From contig NZ_JASJOU010000006.1 in NCBI RefSeq assembly GCF_030068605.1, forward strand, positions 1-64,000: a stretch of 64,000 bases of DNA, in the 5' to 3' direction. The stretch comes from Xanthocytophaga agilis (GTDB lineage: Bacteria > Bacteroidota > Bacteroidia > Cytophagales > 172606-1). Shown here in pieces: positions 48,242 to 57,991 of this stretch; position 1 is the stretch's first letter; each line of letters begins with the position of its first letter. The notes beneath the pieces were generated by a model, which did no database searches, was not told the DNA's origin, and saw nothing but the letters and a program-made list of their open reading frames with translations. Made by a program: the position numbers and the translations under genes.

Positions 48242-48772
48242 ATGAAAACATTAGATATTGTATTATTAGTACCATTAATCTGGGGAGCATATAATGGATA
48301 TAAAAAAGGATTATTGATGTCATTTGTTGCGATTGCTGCCTTTGTGATAGCAGTCGTTCTTGGATTTCGATTATTACATGCTGGTATAGAATGGCTTGCT
48401 CCTTATCTAAGTGGAGTGCCACGTCGAATACTTCCTTACATTGGTTTTTCAACTTTGTTCTTTCCTATTATATTTCTGGTAACCAAACTGGGGCAAATGC
48501 TGCGTAATGCCTGGAAGTATACTCTGATTGGAAGTTTTGACAGTATTGCAGGAGCTATAGTAGGCCTGACTCTGTGGGCATTTGGTGCAAGTGTAGTGAT
48601 TTGGTTGATTACAGCCATAGGAATCAGAATCCCTGCTGATGCTCAGGAGCATACATTCGTGTATCCAGTTGTAGAACCGATTGCTCCGATAGTGATTAAT
48701 AAAGCTTCGGGATTACTACCAGCTGGCGAAAATTTGTTACAACGCTTAAAAAAACGGATTGATGAAGCATAG
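48242..48772 (+). CDS. cvpA: CvpA family membrane protein
   Basis: 176 residues with four predicted membrane segments. The N-terminal LDIVLLVPLIWGAYNGYKKG is the CvpA signature. CvpA was named for colicin V production in E. coli and is linked to envelope homeostasis; its mechanism is unclear. It converges on yraN with 6 bp between stop codons and no terminator between them. Confidence 0.88.
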   Translation: MKTLDIVLLVPLIWGAYNGYKKGLLMSFVAIAAFVIAVVLGFRLLHAGIEWLAPYLSGVPRRILPYIGFSTLFFPIIFLVTKLGQMLRNAWKYTLIGSFDSIAGAIVGLTLWAFGASVVIWLITAIGIRIPADAQEHTFVYPVVEPIAPIVINKASGLLPAGENLLQRLKKRIDEA

Positions 48773-48778
48773 ACAATA

Positions 48779-49135
48779 TCAATAAAAGGCATCTTCAATA
48801 TGGACAAGCTCTATAGAATTGCCAAGAGTAATTGCAATGATATCAAAACGAATGTCATGCAGCCAGTTGGTATTATGAATATACTCATCAGCTGCTGCAT
48901 GAATTTGGTTTCGTTGTGTAGAGGATACAAATGTTTCAGGCTCGCCAAACTCCGTGCTTGAACGAGTTTTCACTTCTACAAATATCAAACAAGCATCCTT
49001 ACGAACTATCAGATCTATCTCCGCGCGTTTGTATCGAAAATTTCGTGTAACAATTTCAAATCCCTTACTTTGCAACCACTCTACTGCTTGGTCTTCCCCC
49101 CGATTGCCAGTTTGTTTGGTTTTGGAATATTTCAT
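48779..49135 (-). CDS. YraN family endonuclease-like protein (UPF0102)
   Basis: 118 residues, the usual length. The nuclease-fold motifs GNRGEDQAVEWLQSKGFEIV, RAEIDLIV and FVEVKTRSS are intact. Function unknown, probably DNA metabolism. Its start codon is 5 bp from that of the divergent HAD-like gene, so each gene's promoter must lie inside the other's coding region or the two share very little control DNA. Confidence 0.92.
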   Translation of the reverse strand: MKYSKTKQTGNRGEDQAVEWLQSKGFEIVTRNFRYKRAEIDLIVRKDACLIFVEVKTRSSTEFGEPETFVSSTQRNQIHAAADEYIHNTNWLHDIRFDIIAITLGNSIELVHIEDAFY

Positions 49136-49140
49136 AGCTA

Positions 49141-49551
49141 ATGATAAGATTATATCTGGATATAGATGGTGTCTTATTGACCAAAGACCAGAAACTCCCT
49201 GATGGAGTGTATGAGCTGTTGGATTATGTACTTGCTACTTTTGATTGTTATTGGCTTACCACACATTGCAAAGGCCATGCTGATACAGCTATTACATATC
49301 TGTCAAAATTTTATTCGAGTGAATATCTTGAAAAACTAAAACAAGTAAAGCCTACGAACTGGGATACATTAAAAACTGAATGTATTGACTATACTCAGTC
49401 CTTTGTATGGCTAGATGATTTTCCTTTTGAATCAGAGAAAAATAGTTTAGCCAAGAAAGATGTTTTAGACAGACTAATCATAGTGAATTTAAAACAATCC
49501 TTTGCTTTACAAAATCTTTTGATACAACTAAAATCTCTGGCTAATGCCTAA
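49141..49551 (+). CDS. Small HAD-like protein
   Basis: 136 residues. The N-terminal LYLDIDGVLLT supplies the DxD nucleophile motif of HAD phosphatases (D7, D9), and WLDDFP near residue 100 supplies a late acidic motif. The length is short for the superfamily and a cap domain is absent. Its substrate is unknown. Divergent from yraN (see that entry). Confidence 0.8.
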   Translation: MIRLYLDIDGVLLTKDQKLPDGVYELLDYVLATFDCYWLTTHCKGHADTAITYLSKFYSSEYLEKLKQVKPTNWDTLKTECIDYTQSFVWLDDFPFESEKNSLAKKDVLDRLIIVNLKQSFALQNLLIQLKSLANA

Positions 49552-49596
49552 TGCAGATATATACTATAATACGCCTTTACGTAAATAAATTTTAGA

Positions 49597-50595
49597 ATGG
49601 AAGATCTCTTAAAAGGATACTTGAATCAATTGAGGCGTGGATTAGAGCTTGGAAAAGATCTTGTTGTAAAACCACCAGTTAAAGAAATCCGAAATGTAGT
49701 TATTGCAGGTATGGGAGCCTCTGGAACTGGAGCTTCTATAGTTCACTCTGTAACTGCTGATAGTATACAGATACCTGTGGTCTTGCTTCAAAGTTATGAT
49801 CTCCCTGCCTTTGTCAATGAGCATACATTATTTATCGCATCTTCTTTTTCAGGAACAACAGAAGAAGTCATATCTACATTAACTCAAGCTATTGTTCGGA
49901 ATGCAACAATAGTCTGTCTTACTACTGGGGGTAAATTACTCGAAATTGCTCAGCAGAATGGACTTACAATTGCTAAGATTCCATTTAAAGAACTGCATTC
50001 AAGAGCTTTTATTGGATACTCGGTTATCCAATTATTATTTTTGCTTAAACAGTATTCTCTTATTTCAGACTGGTTTATTCCTCAGATTGAAGCAGCTATT
50101 GAATTGATTGATGAAAGAGAATACTTTATTGATGATGGTGCTAAAAATGTGGCTGAATTTTTAAAAGGAAAACTTCCTATAATCTATGGAGATGCGAAGT
50201 TTGGACCTGTATTACATTGGCTTCAGCAACAAATTAATACAACTAGTAAACAGTTTGCCCATACCAATCTAATTCCGGAATTGAATCACAATGAGATAGA
50301 AGGATGGATGCATGCTGCTACACTATTGGAAAGTGCTATGATTGTAATGCTGACTACAACTCTTGATCATCCGCGTATTCAATTACGAATTGATGAAACT
50401 CGTCAGATCATCTATAAACACTCAGCAGGAATCATAGAGGTAATTTTATTATATGGAAATTCTCTATTAGAACAGATGTTATATGCTATTAATCTGTTTG
50501 ACTGGATATCTTTCTATCTGGCAAAGGAAAATAATGTAGATCCGCTAGTGCTAAAAAATATTTCAGAATTAAAAGACCAGATGAGTAAGCAATAA
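49597..50595 (+). CDS. Bifunctional phosphoglucose/phosphomannose isomerase
   Basis: 332 residues with two SIS (sugar isomerase) domains. GMGASGTGASIVHS and SSFSGTTEEVISTL are the phosphosugar-binding loops, and the C-terminal domain (LPIIYGDAKFGPVLHW, LIPELNHNEIEGW) is that of the PGI/PMI family, which interconverts glucose-6-phosphate or mannose-6-phosphate with fructose-6-phosphate. Begins 45 bp after the HAD-like gene on the same strand. Confidence 0.9.
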   Translation: MEDLLKGYLNQLRRGLELGKDLVVKPPVKEIRNVVIAGMGASGTGASIVHSVTADSIQIPVVLLQSYDLPAFVNEHTLFIASSFSGTTEEVISTLTQAIVRNATIVCLTTGGKLLEIAQQNGLTIAKIPFKELHSRAFIGYSVIQLLFLLKQYSLISDWFIPQIEAAIELIDEREYFIDDGAKNVAEFLKGKLPIIYGDAKFGPVLHWLQQQINTTSKQFAHTNLIPELNHNEIEGWMHAATLLESAMIVMLTTTLDHPRIQLRIDETRQIIYKHSAGIIEVILLYGNSLLEQMLYAINLFDWISFYLAKENNVDPLVLKNISELKDQMSKQ

Positions 50596-50737
50596 TTATC
50601 CTAGACAACTTCAATGGCTACAGGTTACACTTTATAGGATTACAATGTTCTATTGTAGCAGAAGTTATACCTTTGTGCAACTTTCAGAAAATGACATATG
50701 TTTTCCTAAGTAAAAGTATCATTATCTATGTGCTTAT

Positions 50738-51490
50738 ATGAATCCAAAAATCAATAAAAGTGTGCAGTATCAGCATTTAGGATTGGCTGATTATCAGAAA
50801 ATATGGGATTATCAAACAGAATTGTTTCAGCAGATCCTGGATGTAAAAACACAGAATCGTGATCTGCCACCAGAAAGCCAATTAGAGACGCCCAATTTTC
50901 TGTTATTTTGTGAACATCCTCATGTGTACACATTAGGACGAAATGGTAAAGCGGATAACTTATTGCATGCAGTAGATACTCTTGCAGACATAGGTGCTAC
51001 CTATTACCATAGTAATCGTGGAGGAGATATTACCTATCACGGACCTGGACAGATTGTTGTATACCCTATTCTTGATCTGGAAAACTTTTTTACCGACATC
51101 CATAAATACATGCGTCTACTCGAGGAGGCGGTTATACGTACATTAGCTTACTATGAAATAGATGCAGGACGAATAACTGGTCTAACAGGAGTATGGATCG
51201 ATTACGTAGAACAAAAGCAACCACGAAAAATATGTGCAATGGGTGTAAAAACCAGTCGTTGGGCTACCATGCATGGCCTTGCACTAAATGTTACTACAGA
51301 TCTTTCTTATTTCAATAACATTATTCCTTGTGGTATTTCTGATAAAGCAGTTACTTCCCTAGCTAAAGAAATTGGTCAGGTACCCAATATGGCTGAAGTT
51401 GAAGCTTTATTACTTAAACATATATCATCCCTTTTCGAAATGGAGTTGACCATGAAAGAATCTGTGTCAATACTTTCCTCTCCAATGTAA
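50738..51490 (+). CDS. lipB: Octanoyl-[ACP]:protein N-octanoyltransferase LipB
   Basis: Moves octanoate from ACP to lipoyl domains, for example of pyruvate dehydrogenase, whose E1 beta gene is also in this window. 250 residues. Motifs: LGRNGKADNLL, RGGDITYHGPGQ, catalytic K164 (RKICAMGVK) and C198 (IIPCGISDKAV), 34 residues apart as in characterised LipB. A TACCTTTG element at 50668-50675 is a likely -7, giving a ~55-nt leader. Confidence 0.95.
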   Translation: MNPKINKSVQYQHLGLADYQKIWDYQTELFQQILDVKTQNRDLPPESQLETPNFLLFCEHPHVYTLGRNGKADNLLHAVDTLADIGATYYHSNRGGDITYHGPGQIVVYPILDLENFFTDIHKYMRLLEEAVIRTLAYYEIDAGRITGLTGVWIDYVEQKQPRKICAMGVKTSRWATMHGLALNVTTDLSYFNNIIPCGISDKAVTSLAKEIGQVPNMAEVEALLLKHISSLFEMELTMKESVSILSSPM

Positions 51491-51499
51491 ATTGAAGTA

Positions 51500-51654
51500 A
51501 TCAGAATTCTGATAAAATATTTGTTGTATGTATCTTATGTCACAAATTAAAAAGAGATCAAAACTCTGATTAATTTATAAAAATATCGAAGTTCTGGTAA
51601 TGATTCGAGGTTATCAGAAATCTGATGGCTTTCGTATACGATCAAATTTTTGAT
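51500..51654. repeat. 28-bp-phased array of 14-bp palindromes
   Basis: Near-palindromes of consensus ATCARAANTCTGAT start at 51500, 51557, 51585, 51613 and 51641. The last four are spaced exactly 28 bp and the first gap is 57, about two periods; a decayed sixth unit may sit at 51528. The 14-bp spacers differ in sequence. The array fills the gap between the convergent 3' ends of lipB and the esterase gene. Function unknown. Confidence 0.7.
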
Positions 51655-51697
51655 ATTTTCTTTGCCTACGCATACTTTGCTGTAGAGAATTCGATTA

Positions 51698-52852
51698 TTA
51701 TTTTAAAAGCTGCATTACTGCATCTTCTCCTATTATCGCATTCTCTGGCCGAGGATGACTTTTATCAAAGACGGCAAGTTGAGTGGCTGATAAAATAGTA
51801 TTCGTGCTTTCATCAACCTGTCCGTCCTTCATTACTTTGTGTAAATCCAGTTTCAAATGTTTAGCAAGAAATGAATAAGCGGATAAACGCTTGGATAGAC
51901 CATAGTCATGTTTTTCATTGGCGAAATGTGCATTTTCAACCAGGTTACCAGCATTATAGTATTGATAGATATTTTGAATATAGGGATATTCTAATTCTGG
52001 AGTATATTTGGTCCAGTCTGCACCATCTGAAACAAGTAACATAGGACGTGGTGCTGCCAGTGCTGCAATTTCTACATTGCTGGTTTGATGAGTAGACCGC
52101 TTGTGTATAGGCATACCACTTTCACAGACACAACCACCAAAAAAATAGCCTGACACCTGAACAACCGGTACAGAAACCGTAATTCGTGGTTCAATAGCCG
52201 TAAGCAAAAAGGCTTGCGTCCCTCCTCCTGATTCACCGGTTATAGCTGTCCGGTTGGGATCTGCTTCTGGCAATGACAATAAAAAATCCAGTGCACGAAT
52301 GCTGTTCCATGTTTGTAATTGCAATGCTTTCGGAATCTTATGTATACACTGCTTTGAATCACCATAACCTATCATATCATAGGCAAATACAAGGGCACCC
52401 ATTCGGGCTAATGTTGCACATCGGTTTTGTAGTTGTTCATGAAATCGCCCATCAGGATTATTCCCATGACCATGAGTACAGAGTATCACAGGCACTTTGC
52501 CTTGTTTTTTTAATGGACGATACAGATTACCTGTTACATAAAAACCAGGCAGACTTTCAAAGGCAATATTCTCCACTGAGTAGCCACTGAGCATTTTTTT
52601 GCTATGGACAATAGGATTTAGTATTGTTTTCTGAGGAAGAGGCGATAGATTCATTCCTTCCAAAATGCCTTTACGGATCAAATTGGCTCGTTGTTCCCAA
52701 GAAGTTTTGTCAGTATATAGTTGGCCAAACTGCTGATGAACCTTCACTGCCTGATCTTCTGTAAAAAAGGCTCCCTGGCAAAGTTCTGGCTTCTCTGGAT
52801 TAAACTGTGCCCATACTTGAGTAGTAAGCAGGAAGAATAAAAGCTTTTTCAT
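51698..52852 (-). CDS. Acetylxylan-esterase-like alpha/beta hydrolase, secreted
   Basis: I use the ATG at 52852 (384 residues), which begins directly with a signal peptide (MKKLLFFLLTTQVWAQ); ATG 52864 would add four residues. The catalytic Ser is in ITGESGGGTQAF, and CTHGHGNNPDGR supplies the oxyanion loop; a late Asp/His pair (SDGADW; ANEKHDYG) completes the triad. The layout resembles acetylxylan-esterase-related hydrolases. Substrate uncertain; polysaccharide deacetylation is plausible. A strong inverted repeat covers the start codon. Confidence 0.85.
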   Translation of the reverse strand: MKKLLFFLLTTQVWAQFNPEKPELCQGAFFTEDQAVKVHQQFGQLYTDKTSWEQRANLIRKGILEGMNLSPLPQKTILNPIVHSKKMLSGYSVENIAFESLPGFYVTGNLYRPLKKQGKVPVILCTHGHGNNPDGRFHEQLQNRCATLARMGALVFAYDMIGYGDSKQCIHKIPKALQLQTWNSIRALDFLLSLPEADPNRTAITGESGGGTQAFLLTAIEPRITVSVPVVQVSGYFFGGCVCESGMPIHKRSTHQTSNVEIAALAAPRPMLLVSDGADWTKYTPELEYPYIQNIYQYYNAGNLVENAHFANEKHDYGLSKRLSAYSFLAKHLKLDLHKVMKDGQVDESTNTILSATQLAVFDKSHPRPENAIIGEDAVMQLLK

Positions 52853-52890
52853 TATTTTCAGCATTAATCCCCTGAAAATAATGAAAAAGC
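52843..52890 (-). promoter_or_regulatory. 19-bp inverted repeat over the esterase start codon
   Basis: Arms 52843-52861 and 52872-52890 are perfect reverse complements separated by 10 nt. On the mRNA the hairpin would bury the ATG at 52852 in its 3' arm, and the ATG at 52864 would sit in the loop at the foot of that arm. It looks like a translational control element or a protein operator; no matching regulator gene is evident. Confidence 0.65.
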
Positions 52891-52970
52891 CGATGAGATG
52901 TTTAACAATTTGGTAAATGAATACACAGTAAAAACAATATCTTTGCGCAGCGAAAACATCTCATTGCATT

Positions 52971-54158
52971 GTGTCTGTTCAATCTCCTGTTATAGAAGAA
53001 CCACGTCTGTTTACAGTTTCCTTTGGTTTACTGTGTTTAAGTTCTTTTCTATTTTTTGCCAGCTTTAATATGATGGTTCCCGAGCTACCTGATTACTTAA
53101 CGGAATTAGGTGGAGCTGAATACAAAGGGTTGATCATCAGTCTATTTACTTTAACAGCATTATTATCCAGACCTTTCAGTGGGAAACTGACTGATACTGT
53201 TGGAAGAGTCCCTATTATGGCATTTGGGTCTCTTGTATGTTTTATTTGTGGATTCCTGTATCCTATTTTCCATACAATTGCTGGTTTTTTGTTATTGCGA
53301 CTAGTTCATGGATTTTCAACAGGATTTAAACCAACCGCAACATCTGCGTATGTAGCAGATATAGTACCTCTTAGTCGACTAGGGGAAGCTATGGGATTAT
53401 TGGGGATGAGTGGTACATTAGGTTCTTCTATCGGACCTGCTATTGGAGATTGGTTTACAATTACCTTTTCACGAAATGTAATGTTCTATTCTTCATCAGG
53501 CCTAGCGCTTATGTCTATTGCCATCCTGATGGGAATGAAAGAAACTTTGATTACAAGAGAGCGTTTTCAATTAAAACATCTGAAGATTTCATGGAAAGAT
53601 ATGTATGAGCCTGCTGTTTTGCGGCCTTCTATAGTCTATTTTCTTTTTTGCTTTTGCTATGGTGCCATTCTGACAATAGGACCAGATTTAAGTAGATATT
53701 TAGGTATCAATAACCGGGGGTTATTTTTTACATGTTTTACTTTATCATCTTTAATAACACGTTTTGGAGCTGGAAGAATCTCAGACCGTCATGGTCGTGA
53801 AAGCGTAATGAAGGTAGGTGTTTCATTAATGGCTTTCTCAATGCTTCTAATCGGCTTAGCAGATTCTCCTTTGTTTTTACTAACAGGTTCTGTTGTATAT
53901 GGGATAGCTTTGGGAATATGCTCGCCTACAGTACAGGCCTGGACTATAGATTTAGCTCCCGAAGATGGCCGTGGACGAGCAGTTGCTACTATGTATATAG
54001 CGTTAGAAGCAGGTATTGGTTTGGGTGCCCTGTTATCTGCTTGGTTATATGACAATGATTCCTCCAAATTTGGAATGGCGTTTTATGTGATGGGCATCAT
54101 TACTTTGGTAGGATGGTTTTATATGGTAAAAACCGGAAAAAAGAAATTACCTCAATAA
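52971..54158 (+). CDS. Major facilitator superfamily transporter
   Basis: 395 residues, twelve predicted membrane segments. The MFS cytoplasmic loop motif appears as SGKLTDTVGRVPIM after helix 2 and again, less well, as AGRISDRHGRESVM in the second half. The start is GTG 52971; the first in-frame ATG would delete half of helix 1. A TATCTTTG element (52938-52945) lies 25 bp before it. The substrate is unknown. The next gene follows after 13 bp. Confidence 0.9.
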   Translation: MSVQSPVIEEPRLFTVSFGLLCLSSFLFFASFNMMVPELPDYLTELGGAEYKGLIISLFTLTALLSRPFSGKLTDTVGRVPIMAFGSLVCFICGFLYPIFHTIAGFLLLRLVHGFSTGFKPTATSAYVADIVPLSRLGEAMGLLGMSGTLGSSIGPAIGDWFTITFSRNVMFYSSSGLALMSIAILMGMKETLITRERFQLKHLKISWKDMYEPAVLRPSIVYFLFCFCYGAILTIGPDLSRYLGINNRGLFFTCFTLSSLITRFGAGRISDRHGRESVMKVGVSLMAFSMLLIGLADSPLFLLTGSVVYGIALGICSPTVQAWTIDLAPEDGRGRAVATMYIALEAGIGLGALLSAWLYDNDSSKFGMAFYVMGIITLVGWFYMVKTGKKKLPQ

Positions 54159-54171
54159 GCCGACTCTCACG

Positions 54172-55041
54172 ATGGAAAAGCAAGCCTTTGAAAATTTTGT
54201 TTGTCAGAACTTCAAAGAAAAGTATCAACAGGTAGCTCTTCAAATGATCAAACCTACAATCCGTTTACACACTGAGGTAAAAAGCGAAGCCGAAATTCCT
54301 ATTGGTTATACTAAAATTGGTGGATATCCAGATTTACCACCGGAGTTTGAATGGCCTACCTCAAAATATACAAATGAACCATTATGGTTTGTCGCTCAAA
54401 TCAAATTAGAGGAAGTAAAAGATTGGGATAAAGAGAAGATGTTACCCATAACTGGCATTTTGTATTTCTTTGCTATATATGATCATGGTCATGTGATGTA
54501 TTTTGATGGCGATACTACAACATTAATACGAAGATCTGCACCTATAGAATCACAGCTAGGGAAAAGAAATTGGTTGCAGCGAATATTTACAAGAGAAGAG
54601 CGGAAAATATTTCCTGCATGTAGTGTGTCAATAAGAACAGAATATACACTTCCTTATTGGCCAGCTTTATATAAAGCTCTTAGTGGAGATTATTCGAAGG
54701 AAGAGGATGTTGTATTGGATATTGACAACTATTTTTATGACCAGGAATTACTACTTAATGAGAAAGAACATATTAGCCGGCATTTACTTCTTGGTTATGC
54801 TACTCCCATTCAATCTGAGTATATTGAATCTGGTCCAGTAACGGAGGTTGTGGATTGGAATAAATTAAGGAATGGAGATATTGCTAAAATTAATCAATGG
54901 TGTCTGCTCTTTCAATTAGATAGTGATGATAATACAAAAATGAATTGGGTTGATGGAGGGCGAATTTACTTTTTAATAGAGAAAGATAAGTTAGCAAAAA
55001 GGGATTTTACAAATGTATATGTGACAATGGAGTGTTATTAA
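54172..55041 (+). CDS. YwqG-like protein (DUF1963)
   Basis: 289 residues, soluble. The core IGYTKIGGYPDLPPEFEWP and LWFVAQIKLEEV are the signature of the DUF1963/YwqG family, of unknown function, and GILYFFAIYD follows as in the family. Probably co-transcribed with the transporter (13 bp gap). Ends 5 bp from the convergent lipoprotein gene. Confidence 0.88.
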   Translation: MEKQAFENFVCQNFKEKYQQVALQMIKPTIRLHTEVKSEAEIPIGYTKIGGYPDLPPEFEWPTSKYTNEPLWFVAQIKLEEVKDWDKEKMLPITGILYFFAIYDHGHVMYFDGDTTTLIRRSAPIESQLGKRNWLQRIFTREERKIFPACSVSIRTEYTLPYWPALYKALSGDYSKEEDVVLDIDNYFYDQELLLNEKEHISRHLLLGYATPIQSEYIESGPVTEVVDWNKLRNGDIAKINQWCLLFQLDSDDNTKMNWVDGGRIYFLIEKDKLAKRDFTNVYVTMECY

Positions 55042-55046
55042 CTTTC

Positions 55047-56426
55047 TTATTTCTCATAAGCCCCGATATCAGGTTTAGAATCCCGGGGTTTTCCTTTAAG
55101 ATCTGATGTCACTCCAAGATTTTCTCCTGCATCAACTAAAGGTGATGCTTCCTGAGGTAAAAAATTGAGTTGTGTAATACTGGTAAAATCCGGATCTATG
55201 GAAAGCAGATTAGTTGCATTATATATCAATGCATTCGCAGGCGTTTTTAGCAGGTTATGTGAAAAATTCTGAGTAAAGGTATAATTTGTATTTTGAACAA
55301 AGTCTACTTCATTGGCCAGAGTACCCCATACAACCGTATTTTTTACTTCACAGAAGAGATTGTTTTCCCGATCAACACTATTAAATTTTACATAGTCAGA
55401 AAAGAGCAATGCTCCATTTTCTCGCTGGAGTAAATAGTATGTACCTACTAACGTACAATGCCATAAACGATAATTTCCTCCTCCTAGCCCTGCAAAATAA
55501 AATTCACCACATTGTGTAATACGTGTATTAATTGCATGTATATCAGATTCAATTCCTAAAATTCCCGACTGGCGAGCATATTGAATAATGGTATTTTGTA
55601 TCGTTACATCTGTTTCAGAATCGGTATCTGGTGAGTCTATAAAGATAGCATTGGTTGCATTACGTATCTGGACAAAATTTAATAAGCTCCCTTTATTTGA
55701 ACCTCGAAATGATAATCCTGTCCATAAACCTGATGCTTCCCTATAGTCACCATCCTGCCGGAATCCCATAAACTGAATAGGTTCACTGATTGTTCCATTG
55801 GCTTTAAGTGTACCATTTACAACCAATGCCGCATTATTGTAAGCATAAATTTTTGCTCCTTTTTCAATAGTTAACTGACAATTCTCAGAAACGATAACAG
55901 AGTCAAATAGTATATAGGGTTTTTCTGCTGTCCAGGTTTGATTACAACTCAGTTGTTTTTCTTTTACAAAAACTGCATCCTGTCCCCATGCGAGTAACTT
56001 AATATTAGGCATAGTATCCTGCATATCAAACATCAGAGAGTCATACAATACAAATGCTTTGGATGAATCTTTGGAAGGAATATCCATCTTAACCATAACG
56101 AGTAAACTATCCCCTCCCCGTAACTCAATATTCTTGGCAGAGGTGATTGGGCGGCCACTTATGATAACAGAGTAAGGTGATGCTGGATTTCCCAAATGTA
56201 CAGACTTTATAAGAACTGCATTTTTATTAGGATTTCGGACAAAGAAGTATTCCGTTGTGGTGGTGAGGGCAGTGAAGACAGTATCAAACACAATGGCATC
56301 TTCTGAAAATGTGACAGGTTTAGGATTGTCGGTCAGAATTTCATCCTGAGGTTTACAAGATACTATACAAAGTGTAAGCAGAATTAATAAGCAAATGTAT
56401 TTCCCGAGAAAACGCATAAGTCTCAC
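55047..56426 (-). CDS. Right-handed beta-helix lipoprotein
   Basis: 459 residues. Signal peptide with lipobox IVSC (C24) after a long hydrophobic segment. An N-terminal beta-sandwich (~35-145) precedes a parallel beta-helix region (~165-400; repeated short strand turns such as ALVVNGTLKANGT), and the end KPDIGAYEK is the usual close of such Bacteroidota surface proteins. A surface or carbohydrate-binding role is likely but not shown. Downstream of prfA on the same strand with a 146-bp gap. Confidence 0.85.
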   Translation of the reverse strand: MRLMRFLGKYICLLILLTLCIVSCKPQDEILTDNPKPVTFSEDAIVFDTVFTALTTTTEYFFVRNPNKNAVLIKSVHLGNPASPYSVIISGRPITSAKNIELRGGDSLLVMVKMDIPSKDSSKAFVLYDSLMFDMQDTMPNIKLLAWGQDAVFVKEKQLSCNQTWTAEKPYILFDSVIVSENCQLTIEKGAKIYAYNNAALVVNGTLKANGTISEPIQFMGFRQDGDYREASGLWTGLSFRGSNKGSLLNFVQIRNATNAIFIDSPDTDSETDVTIQNTIIQYARQSGILGIESDIHAINTRITQCGEFYFAGLGGGNYRLWHCTLVGTYYLLQRENGALLFSDYVKFNSVDRENNLFCEVKNTVVWGTLANEVDFVQNTNYTFTQNFSHNLLKTPANALIYNATNLLSIDPDFTSITQLNFLPQEASPLVDAGENLGVTSDLKGKPRDSKPDIGAYEK

Positions 56427-56572
56427 AAGTATTTTAATTCGAAAATAGCCTAAATATTCGCTGTAGAATAAAAATAGATAGGGTTGAATCGTGGTTTGAT
56501 CGGGAATATACAGTATTATTTTGCTTCGATGCCATTGGAAGAATACATAGTTACTGCATTTCTATGCTTTTC

Positions 56573-57643
56573 TTACACTGCTCCTTCTTTCAATTTTTCA
56601 GCATTATCTGCCATTCGGAGTTGCTCAATAAATGGTAAAATCTCTCCATTCATTACAACAGGCAGATTATAGACTGTGAAGCCAATCCGATGATCTGTTA
56701 CCCGTCCCTGAGGATAGTTATACGTCCGTATTTTCTCAGAGCGGTCACCTGTTGATACAAGGCTTTTCCGATGACTGGCTATCTCCGCTTCCTGTTTCCG
56801 AACTTCTTCTTCATACAACCTGGTACGAAGCATCTGCATCGCTTTTTCACGGTTTCCTAACTGGGAACGTTCTGTTTGGCATACTACAACTGTTCCTGTC
56901 GGAACGTGCGTCAGCATTACCTTTGTTTCTACTTTGTTAACGTTCTGACCTCCTGCTCCACCACTTCGGGCAAACTGCATTTTGATGTCACTTTCTCTGA
57001 GTTCAAAATCAATCTCATCAGCCTCTGGCATCACTACAACTGTTGCAGCTGAAGTATGTACACGTCCTTGAGTTTCTGTATCCGGAACTCGTTGCACCCG
57101 ATGTACACCCGATTCATATTTTAACATTCCGTATACGTCTTCACCTGATATTGTGGCTGTTATCTCTTTATACCCTCCCATAGTTCCTTCTGTAAAGTCT
57201 GCAAGATCTATTTTCCAGCCCTGATTCTCTGCAAAACGTTGATACATACGGAAAAGATCTCCTGCAAAAATAGCTGCTTCATCTCCTCCAGTACCTCCTC
57301 TAATTTCCAGTATGATATTTCGACTATCATTGGGATCTTTTGGAATGAGAAGATTTCGGATATTCTGTTCCATTTCTTCTTTTCTAGGGGAGAGTTCATC
57401 AAGCTCTATTTTGGCCATTTCCCGGAATTCCTCATCTTTTTCTGTCTCCAGTACTTGCTTTGCACTCTCAATATTGCCTAAGAGTGTTTGGTAGGCATGA
57501 TACTCCTTGACAATTTTTTCGAGGTCTTTATATTCTTTGCTGAGTTTGGAAAACCGATGGCGGTCTGCAACTATAGATGGGTCTGTGAGTTGTTGACCCA
57601 CTTCATTAAACCGATGTTCAATAGCTTCTAATTTATCTAACAT
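56573..57643 (-). CDS. prfA: Peptide chain release factor 1
   Basis: Decodes UAA/UAG and triggers peptide release. 356 residues. The GGQ motif is at 231-233 ([16 protein letters not shown]); the anticodon-like tripeptide P187-x-T189 (RVPDTETQG) identifies RF1 rather than RF2. [18 protein letters not shown] is also present. A TAATTTTG element (minus, 57743-57750) 100 bp upstream may be its -7. Confidence 0.97.
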   Translation of the reverse strand: MLDKLEAIEHRFNEVGQQLTDPSIVADRHRFSKLSKEYKDLEKIVKEYHAYQTLLGNIESAKQVLETEKDEEFREMAKIELDELSPRKEEMEQNIRNLLIPKDPNDSRNIILEIRGGTGGDEAAIFAGDLFRMYQRFAENQGWKIDLADFTEGTMGGYKEITATISGEDVYGMLKYESGVHRVQRVPDTETQGRVHTSAATVVVMPEADEIDFELRESDIKMQFARSGGAGGQNVNKVETKVMLTHVPTGTVVVCQTERSQLGNREKAMQMLRTRLYEEEVRKQEAEIASHRKSLVSTGDRSEKIRTYNYPQGRVTDHRIGFTVYNLPVVMNGEILPFIEQLRMADNAEKLKEGAV

Positions 57644-57991
57644 AAATAGTATATAAGCTTACTAGTCAGAATGCATAAATCAGGAAAACGAGATCTCCGT
57701 CAAAAATGCTCATGATAAGTAGGATAAGTGATAGATGAAACACAAAATTAATCAATAAACTTTACTTATTGAGGGTGAAATAATACATATATCACCTAAA
57801 ATCTTACGTGCAAAGTACAGATAGTTCATTCACATTTCATTAGAGGAGAGAATCAAAGTATAGATATCAATATCATGCAAAAGAGCAAAAAACTACTACA
57901 GGTAGGTTGGATGATAATAACATGATTTTCGCAAGTAAGTGAACAACTATATTTGTTGTCTAAAAATCAACAACCCTTTTTATTAACGACT
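57644..57991. other. Intergenic region between divergent prfA and the YfiR-like gene
   Basis: 348 bp. Contains -7-like elements facing each way: TAATTTTG (minus) at 57743-57750 and TATATTTG (plus) at 57948-57955. The plus element sits within a small palindrome (ACAAC/GTTGT arms around 57943-57959), a possible operator. Confidence 0.45.

Noticed and set aside
51500-51654. CRISPR array
   Set aside because: Repeats are only 14 bp, palindromic and degenerate, spacers 14 bp; no cas genes nearby.
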